Assembly: GCA_003539495.1 (NCBI GenBank)
Contig: DPPB01000039.1
Location: forward strand, 1 to 8,218
Direction of reading: 5' to 3'
DNA length: 8,218 nucleotides
From: Oscillibacter sp.
GTDB lineage: Bacteria; Bacillota; Clostridia; Oscillospirales; Oscillospiraceae
In this document: one piece after another, positions 3,849 through 8,218 of the stretch
How positions within the stretch are numbered: the stretch's first letter is position 1
Layout: every line of letters begins with the position of its first letter
Notes under the pieces: generated by a model
Told to the model about the DNA's origin: nothing
The model's database searches: none
The model's input: the letters and a program-made list of their open reading frames with translations, nothing else
Translations under genes and position numbers: made by a program

Positions 3849-5733
3849 AGGACAGCTCGCTCTGTCCCGTATACAGCTGATAATACCGCCCCTTCTGCTC
3901 CAGCAGTTCCTCGTGGTCCCCCCGCTCGATGATCCGTCCCTGCTCCAGCACCAGGATGGCCTGGGCGTTGCGCACCGTGGAGAGCCGGTGGGCGATAACA
4001 AACACCGTCCGCCCGGCCATGAGGGAATCCATGCCCTTTTCAATGAGCTTTTCCGTCCGGGTATCGATGGAGGAGGTAGCCTCGTCCAGGATCAGCACCG
4101 GCGGATCGGATACCGCCGCCCGGGCGATGGCCAGCAGCTGCCGCTCGCCCTGGCTCAGGCTGCCGCCGTCACCGGTGATAGGGGTGTCATATCCCTGGGG
4201 CAGGTGGCGGATAAAGCCGTCGGCGTTGGCCAGCTTAGCCGCCGCCACGATCTGTTCGTCGGTGGCGTCGGGCCGTCCGTAGCGGATGTTCTCGGCCACG
4301 GTGCCGGTAAACAGGTGCGTATCCTGCAGCACCATGCCCAGGGACCGGCGCAGAGAATTTTTCTCAATGCTCCGCACATCAATGCCGTCATAGGTGATGG
4401 CCCCCGCATCAATGTCATAAAAGCGATTGATGAGGTTCGTAACGGTGGTTTTTCCTGCGCCGGTGGAGCCCACAAAGGCGATCTTCTGCCCGGGCTTGGC
4501 ATACAGGCTCACATCGTGCAGCACGGCCTTTTCCTTGGTGTAGCCGAAGTCCACATGGTCAAACCGCACATCGCCCCGCAGCTCCGTCATGGTGCCGTCC
4601 GGGGCCTTCCAGGCCCAGCAGCCGGTGCGGTAGGGCACCTCCCGGAGCGTCCCGTCCTTCTTCTCCGCCCGGACCAGCACAGTCTTGCCCTCGTCCGTCT
4701 CGGGCTGCTCCTCCATCACGGCGAATACGCGCTCTGCGCCGGCCACGGCGGCCAGGATGGTATTCACCTGCTGGCTCATCTGGGCAATGGGCTGGGACAC
4801 CTGCTTTACATACAAAAGGTACGCCGCCAGGGAGCCAATGTCCCCCACGCCGCCGATGGCCAGCAGGCCGCCCACGCAGCAGGTCACGGCGTAGTCAATG
4901 CGGGAGAGGTTGCCCATGGCGGGCATCATGGAGCTGGCGTAGGCCTGGGCGGCGGTGGCCGCCTGGCGATAGCTCTCGTTGAGGGTGTCAAACTGGTCGA
5001 TAGTCTTTTGCTCGTGGTTAAAGACCTTAATGACCTTCTGGCCCTCGATCATCTCCTCCACATAGCCGTTCACCGCGCCCAGGGCTGCCTGCTGCCGCTG
5101 AAAGCTCACCCGGCTGCGCCCGCCGATGGTCTTTACCGTCAGGAGCATCAGTGCCAGGAAAGCAAAGGTGATAAGCGTCAGCACCCAGTTCAGGTACAGC
5201 ATCATCCCGATGGTCCCCAAGAAGGTCAGGATGCAGGAGATGAGGTTTGCAAAGCTGGAGTTGATCATCTCCGAAATGGTGTCGATGTCGTTGGTAAACC
5301 GGCTCATAAGGTCACCGGATTGGTGGGTGTCAAAGTACCGCAGGGGCAGGGATTGCATCTTGTTAAACAGATCCCGCCTTATGGCCGCTACGGTGTTCTG
5401 GGCAATGTGGACCATGATCCGCGCATAGGCGTAGGAGCACAGGCCCGACAGGGCGAAGGCCCCGCCCAGCAGGCACAGCATTTTGATCAGTCCCGGGAAA
5501 TCCCCCGGCAGAATATAGTCGTTGATAATGGGCTTGAGCAGGTAGCTGGAGAGGATGGACCCTCCGCTGCTCACCAGCAGGCACAGTGCCACCAGCACCA
5601 AAGCGCCCTTATACCGGCCCATGTATTTCAGCAGCTTTTTCACGGTGCCCTTCATGTCCTTGGGCTTCTGATACCCATGGCGCTGACCGCCGCCGGGGCC
5701 GTGGGGCCCGGGTCTGCGTTTTGCTTCAGCCAT
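3847..5733 (-). CDS. ABC exporter half-transporter, catalytically complete subunit (BmrD/TM288-like)
   Basis: A 628-residue half-transporter: six membrane helices (about residues 40-330), then an ATPase domain (about 385-610). It has Walker A GSTGAGKTT (422-430), Q-loop Gln470, Walker B LILDE with catalytic Glu551, and the switch His582 in IAHRLST. The signature is LSQGE (526-530), not LSGGQ. A linker of about 45 residues with GCWAWKAPDGT lies between the two domains; I recall similar linkers in Clostridial relatives. The N terminus is a Gly/Pro/Arg/His-rich cytoplasmic extension. The start at 5733 follows GGGAGGAGG; it overlaps the upstream ABC gene by eight bases (ATGGCTGA), so the two are translationally coupled and probably form a heterodimer. 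Its likely work is export of drugs or other amphipathic compounds, judged from the MarR regulator; the substrate cannot be read from sequence. Confidence 0.94.
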   Translation of the reverse strand: MAEAKRRPGPHGPGGGQRHGYQKPKDMKGTVKKLLKYMGRYKGALVLVALCLLVSSGGSILSSYLLKPIINDYILPGDFPGLIKMLCLLGGAFALSGLCSYAYARIMVHIAQNTVAAIRRDLFNKMQSLPLRYFDTHQSGDLMSRFTNDIDTISEMINSSFANLISCILTFLGTIGMMLYLNWVLTLITFAFLALMLLTVKTIGGRSRVSFQRQQAALGAVNGYVEEMIEGQKVIKVFNHEQKTIDQFDTLNESYRQAATAAQAYASSMMPAMGNLSRIDYAVTCCVGGLLAIGGVGDIGSLAAYLLYVKQVSQPIAQMSQQVNTILAAVAGAERVFAVMEEQPETDEGKTVLVRAEKKDGTLREVPYRTGCWAWKAPDGTMTELRGDVRFDHVDFGYTKEKAVLHDVSLYAKPGQKIAFVGSTGAGKTTVTNLINRFYDIDAGAITYDGIDVRSIEKNSLRRSLGMVLQDTHLFTGTVAENIRYGRPDATDEQIVAAAKLANADGFIRHLPQGYDTPITGDGGSLSQGERQLLAIARAAVSDPPVLILDEATSSIDTRTEKLIEKGMDSLMAGRTVFVIAHRLSTVRNAQAILVLEQGRIIERGDHEELLEQKGRYYQLYTGQSELS

Positions 5734-7465
5734 CGATGGCACCTCCTCCCTGCTGGGATTCATACACTTCCCTGTAAATTTCGTTGGTTTTCAGCAGCTC
5801 TGCATGGCTGCCCACACCGGATATTTTGCCGTCGTCCAGCACCACGATGATGTCCGCGTCCTGCACGGAGGAGATGCGCTGGGCGATAATGACCTTCGTG
5901 GTCCCCGGCAGGGTGGAGCGCAGCCCCTGGCGAATGGCTGCGTCCGTGGCCGTGTCCACCGCCGAGGTGGAGTCGTCCAGGATCAGCACCTTGGGCCGCC
6001 TGAGAATGGCCCGGGCGATGCACAGCCGCTGCTTTTGCCCGCCGGACACATTGGTGCCTCCCTGCTCAATGTAGGTGTCGTAGCCCTCCGGCATTTTCTC
6101 AATGAACTCCTCCGCGCAGGCAATGCGGCAGGCGCTGCGCATCTCCTCGTCTGTGGCATTGGCATCGCCCCAGCGGAGGTTATCCTTGATGGTGCCGGAG
6201 AACAGGGTGTTCTTCTGCAGGACCATGGCACAGGCGTCTCGCAGCTGCTTCATGGAGTATTCCCGCACATCGTGTCCGCCCACGCGCACGCTGCCCTCGG
6301 TGGCCTCGTAGAGCCTCGGGATCAGGCTCACCAGGGTGGTCTTGGCGCTGCCGGTACCGCCCAGGATGCCCACCGTGGCCCCGGAAGGGATGTGCAGGTC
6401 GATGTCCTCCAGGTTCCAGGTCTGGCCGTTTTCATTATAACGGAAATACACATGGTCAAAGTCGATAGACCCGCAGGCCACGGTCAGCCCCTCCCGGGCC
6501 TTTTCATCGGTGATCTGCGGCTCCTCGTTGAGCACCGCCATCACGCGCCTGCCGCAGGCGATGGACCGTGTGAGCAGCATCATCACCATGGATACCATCA
6601 TCAGCGACATGAGGATTTCCGACACATAGGTGAAAAACGCAATGAGGTCGCCGGAGAGCAGGCTCCCCTCAAACACATAGTTTCCGCCGATCCACAGCAC
6701 GGCTACAATGGTGCCGCCCATGAGCAGAAAGATCAGCGGCATGAACATCACCACAAAGCCGAAGGCCTTTTCCGCCATGGCCTTGAGCTTTTCATTGCGC
6801 CCGGCGAACTTTTCCTTTTCCACATCCTCCCGCACGAAGGATTTCACTACCCGGATGGCGTTCAGATCCTCCTGCACCACCAGGTTCAGGTCGTCAGTGG
6901 CCCCCTGCAGGGAGGTGAAGAACGGCCCCACCCTCCGCAGCACCAGCACCACACCCAGCACCAACAGCGGGATCACCACCAGGAACACCTGGCTCAACCG
7001 TGTGCTGATGATAAGGGCCATCACCAGGGCCGTCACCAGCATCACCGGGGCCCGCACCAGCATCCGCATACCCATCATCAGGGTCATCTGCAGGCTGCTC
7101 ACATCGTTGGTCAGCCGGGTGATCAGAGAGGCCGTGGAAAAATGCTCAATGTTGGCAAAGGAAAACCTCTGCACCTGCCGATACTCGGCGGCCCGGAGAT
7201 TGGCGCCGAAGCCCATGCCGGCCTTGGAGGCAAGCACCGCCGCCCCCACGCCCAGCGCCAAAGACACCAGGGCCATTATAACCATCTTCAGCCCCGCCAT
7301 GAGGATATAGCCCCTGTCCGCATTTTTGATGCCGATGTCCACAATGTCACTCATGATCTGGGGCAGCAGCAGCTCCAGCACGGCCTCTCCCGCCGAGCAC
7401 AGGATGCCCAGTACAATGAGCACCCGGTACCCGGCGGTATAGTCCATTAGTCTTTTTTTCTTCAT
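5726..7465 (-). CDS. ABC exporter half-transporter, degenerate-site subunit (BmrC/TM287-like)
   Basis: A 579-residue half-transporter with six membrane helices (about 12-300) and an ATPase domain (about 330-570). The signature VSGGQ (473-477) is canonical, but the residues that drive hydrolysis are not: Walker B is LILDD with Asp498 in place of Glu, the switch His is Gln529 (IAQR), and Walker A is GGTGSAKT with Ala374 where Gly is usual. This is the hallmark of the first subunit of heterodimeric exporters such as TM287/288 and BmrCD, in which one of two ATP sites is inactive. The partner's odd LSQGE signature would complete that inactive site, and this subunit's VSGGQ the active one. The ATG at 7465 overlaps the marR stop by four bases (ATGA) and has GGAGG ten bases upstream. 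A longer frame up to 7645 runs inside marR and is not real. Confidence 0.95.
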   Translation of the reverse strand: MKKKRLMDYTAGYRVLIVLGILCSAGEAVLELLLPQIMSDIVDIGIKNADRGYILMAGLKMVIMALVSLALGVGAAVLASKAGMGFGANLRAAEYRQVQRFSFANIEHFSTASLITRLTNDVSSLQMTLMMGMRMLVRAPVMLVTALVMALIISTRLSQVFLVVIPLLVLGVVLVLRRVGPFFTSLQGATDDLNLVVQEDLNAIRVVKSFVREDVEKEKFAGRNEKLKAMAEKAFGFVVMFMPLIFLLMGGTIVAVLWIGGNYVFEGSLLSGDLIAFFTYVSEILMSLMMVSMVMMLLTRSIACGRRVMAVLNEEPQITDEKAREGLTVACGSIDFDHVYFRYNENGQTWNLEDIDLHIPSGATVGILGGTGSAKTTLVSLIPRLYEATEGSVRVGGHDVREYSMKQLRDACAMVLQKNTLFSGTIKDNLRWGDANATDEEMRSACRIACAEEFIEKMPEGYDTYIEQGGTNVSGGQKQRLCIARAILRRPKVLILDDSTSAVDTATDAAIRQGLRSTLPGTTKVIIAQRISSVQDADIIVVLDDGKISGVGSHAELLKTNEIYREVYESQQGGGAIDG

Positions 7466-7920
7466 GTGTGTGTTTCCTCCGTTTCCCGGGACAAATTCTC
7501 GGCCACCCGCATCAGGAGGCTCTGCAGCAGCTTCACTTCTTCCCTTGTAAAGCCCTGCTCCGCCTGCCGGTGGACCTCCTCCGTAATGGCGATGAACTCT
7601 TGGTAAAAGCACCGGCCCTCCTCGGTCAAATGCAGCAGCTTGCACCGCCCGTCCCCGGGAGAAACGCTCCGGGTCAGCAGATGCTTTTCCTCCAGCCGCT
7701 CCACGATGCCGTTCACCGTGGGCGGCTTCACCCGCAGAAATTCCTGCAGGTTTTTCTGGGTCACATCCCCTTGCTGCTCATAGAGAAAGGTCAGTGTACG
7801 GCACTGCATAGGCGACACATCATATCCCCGCAGCTTGCGCACCATCAGCTTCATCATCTGGTGGTCGCAGTATCCCAGCAGCGGGCCGAAATGCTCCTGC
7901 TGCGCGTCACAGCGCTTCAT
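7462..7920 (-). CDS. MarR-family transcriptional regulator
   Basis: A 152-residue winged-helix repressor of the MarR/SlyA family. The N- and C-terminal helices form the dimer interface. The DNA-binding part runs through TQKNLQEFLRVKPPTVNGIVERLEE (54-78, the second half being the recognition helix) and the wing SVSPGDGRCKLLHLTEEG (85-102), with the usual D-x-R pattern at the wing tip. AAAGGAGG lies before the ATG at 7920. It is the first gene of an operon with the two ABC exporter genes, and two MarR/SlyA-like palindromes overlap its start of transcription, so it most likely represses itself and the exporter until a ligand, perhaps an exported compound, releases it. Four cysteines (4, 18, 40, 93) are present, but thiol sensing is not implied by any recognised motif. 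The inducer is unknown. Confidence 0.95.
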   Translation of the reverse strand: MKRCDAQQEHFGPLLGYCDHQMMKLMVRKLRGYDVSPMQCRTLTFLYEQQGDVTQKNLQEFLRVKPPTVNGIVERLEEKHLLTRSVSPGDGRCKLLHLTEEGRCFYQEFIAITEEVHRQAEQGFTREEVKLLQSLLMRVAENLSRETEETHT

Positions 7921-7944
7921 GCCGCATCCCTCCTTTTTTAAAAT

Positions 7945-7971
7945 TTAGCATACTAACTTTTAGCAGACTAA
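7945..7971 (-). promoter_or_regulatory. Two tandem MarR/SlyA-type operators
   Basis: TTAGCATACTAA (7945-7956) and TTAGCAGACTAA (7960-7971) are two 12-bp dyads (TTAG-N4-CTAA) offset by 15 bp. They closely resemble the SlyA consensus TTAGCAAGCTAA. They lie just downstream of the -10 hexamer, across the expected transcription start, which fits steric repression by the MarR protein encoded here. Confidence 0.75.
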
Positions 7972-8000
7972 ATATTACCACGCATTTTTTAAATATGCAA
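7972..8000 (-). promoter_or_regulatory. Promoter of the marR-exporter operon
   Basis: On the minus strand TTGCAT (7995-8000), a 17-bp spacer and TAATAT (7972-7977). The hexamers are imperfect but the spacing is ideal and the operators directly abut the -10. Confidence 0.6.
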
Positions 8001-8053
8001 TAGGAATTTTGCCCCATTCTTGTAAACAAATTATGAATCCTGCGCCCCACCCG

Positions 8054-8082
8054 TTGACATTTTCCGCCGCAGCCTGTAAGGT
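8054..8082 (+). promoter_or_regulatory. Weak candidate plus-strand promoter
   Basis: A perfect TTGACA (8054-8059) is followed after 17 bp by TAAGGT (8077-8082), a poor -10. No plus-strand gene follows; any transcript would meet the hairpin at 8119-8159 within about 70 bases. The remainder of 8001-8118 holds nothing else I can name. Confidence 0.3.
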
Positions 8083-8118
8083 ATTCTCGTACAAAGTGTT
8101 TTTCTCTCCTCTTTCTAA

Positions 8119-8159
8119 AAAACAGGCGGCTGGCCCATCATGGGTCAGCCGCCTGTTTT
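8119..8159. terminator. Strong bidirectional terminator
   Basis: AAAACAGGCGGCTGGCCCA pairs with TGGGTCAGCCGCCTGTTTT around the loop TCA, with one G-U pair. T runs follow on both strands, six T on the minus strand. Its best client is a minus-strand gene entering from the right; it also insulates the marR promoter. Confidence 0.92.
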
Positions 8160-8184
8160 GCTTTTATCGCCGCGTTTTCCGTTA

Positions 8185-8217
8185 TTATTCCGTAGGGGGT
8201 CGGCCTCCCGGACGACC
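8185..8217 (-). CDS. Possible C-terminal tail of a truncated minus-strand gene
   Basis: One minus-strand frame enters from the right edge, reads GRPGGRPPTE and stops with TAA at 8187-8185, 26 bases before the terminator stem. Position relative to the terminator and the low-complexity Gly/Arg/Pro tail are compatible with a gene end. Another frame also stays open as far as the terminator loop, so the frame choice is uncertain and the product cannot be identified. Confidence 0.22.
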   Translation of the reverse strand, partial: GRPGGRPPTE

Positions 8218-8218
8218 C

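Noticed and set aside
4576..4716. Linker between membrane and ATPase domains of the second exporter subunit as a novel inserted domain
   Set aside because: It is unusual compared with the partner subunit, but I recall similar GxWAWKxPDGT-type linkers in Clostridial relatives of this exporter, so it is probably a lineage feature, not a new domain.
3151..5850. Very long plus-strand open frame (899 codons)
   Set aside because: It is the reverse-strand shadow of cdd and an ABC exporter gene, crosses a promoter and a gene boundary, and its His/Gly/Gln-rich translation matches no family. The minus-strand genes have motifs and ribosome binding sites.
5804..7450. Long plus-strand open frame (548 codons), histidine-rich
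   Set aside because: Shadow of the first ABC subunit gene; composition is the typical result of reading a GC-rich gene backwards and there is no ribosome binding site.
1..8218. Prophage, insertion sequence, CRISPR array or RNA genes
   Set aside because: No integrase, transposase, other phage genes, regularly spaced repeats, tRNA cloverleaf or rRNA sequence was seen. The MuF-like knuckle is the only phage-type element.

Overview
The window looks like chromosomal DNA of a moderately high-GC Clostridia, probably a gut Oscillospiraceae-type Firmicute (inference). The support is the rpsF-ssb-rpsR operon, strong AGGAGG ribosome binding sites, a C-rich (zinc-type) S18, a QueT transporter with a preQ1-like leader, and a MarR-controlled heterodimeric ABC exporter of the BmrCD/TM287-288 type. 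Almost every gene is on the minus strand; only queT is on the plus strand.

Layout from left to right. (1) 1-1047: a small, AT-richer cassette of two minus-strand genes. The first gene in transcription order encodes a barnase-family ribonuclease fused to a short N-terminal zinc-knuckle that resembles the C-terminal end of phage MuF/SPP1-gp7 head proteins. The second encodes its barstar-family inhibitor. A 15-bp direct repeat that is also one arm of a terminator hairpin brackets the cassette, which suggests insertion downstream of the ribosomal operon. (2) 1069-2218: the minus-strand rpsF-ssb-rpsR operon with its own promoter, a candidate S6:S18-binding leader, and a terminator. (3) 2305-3004: queT, driven by an extended -10 promoter, with a leader that can be folded as a preQ1-I-like pseudoknot covering the ribosome binding site but carrying extra hairpins, and a perfect 18-bp-stem terminator. 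(4) 3033-3769: cdd (cytidine deaminase) followed by a stand-alone FeoA-domain gene. A 9-bp inverted repeat joins the cdd stop codon to the feoA ribosome binding region. (5) 3826-8000: marR followed by two overlapping ABC half-transporter genes. The promoter is followed immediately by two tandem SlyA-like palindromes, so autoregulation of a drug-exporter operon is the obvious reading. (6) 8001-8218: mostly non-coding. It holds a strong terminator, probably of a minus-strand gene entering from the right, and a weak plus-strand promoter candidate.

The part most worth following up is the barnase/barstar cassette: a leaderless, minimal toxin with a phage-head-derived knuckle, in a housekeeping locus with no phage genes visible. 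The queT leader is second. Most of the remaining content is ordinary. No tRNA, rRNA, CRISPR array, insertion sequence or integrase was seen.
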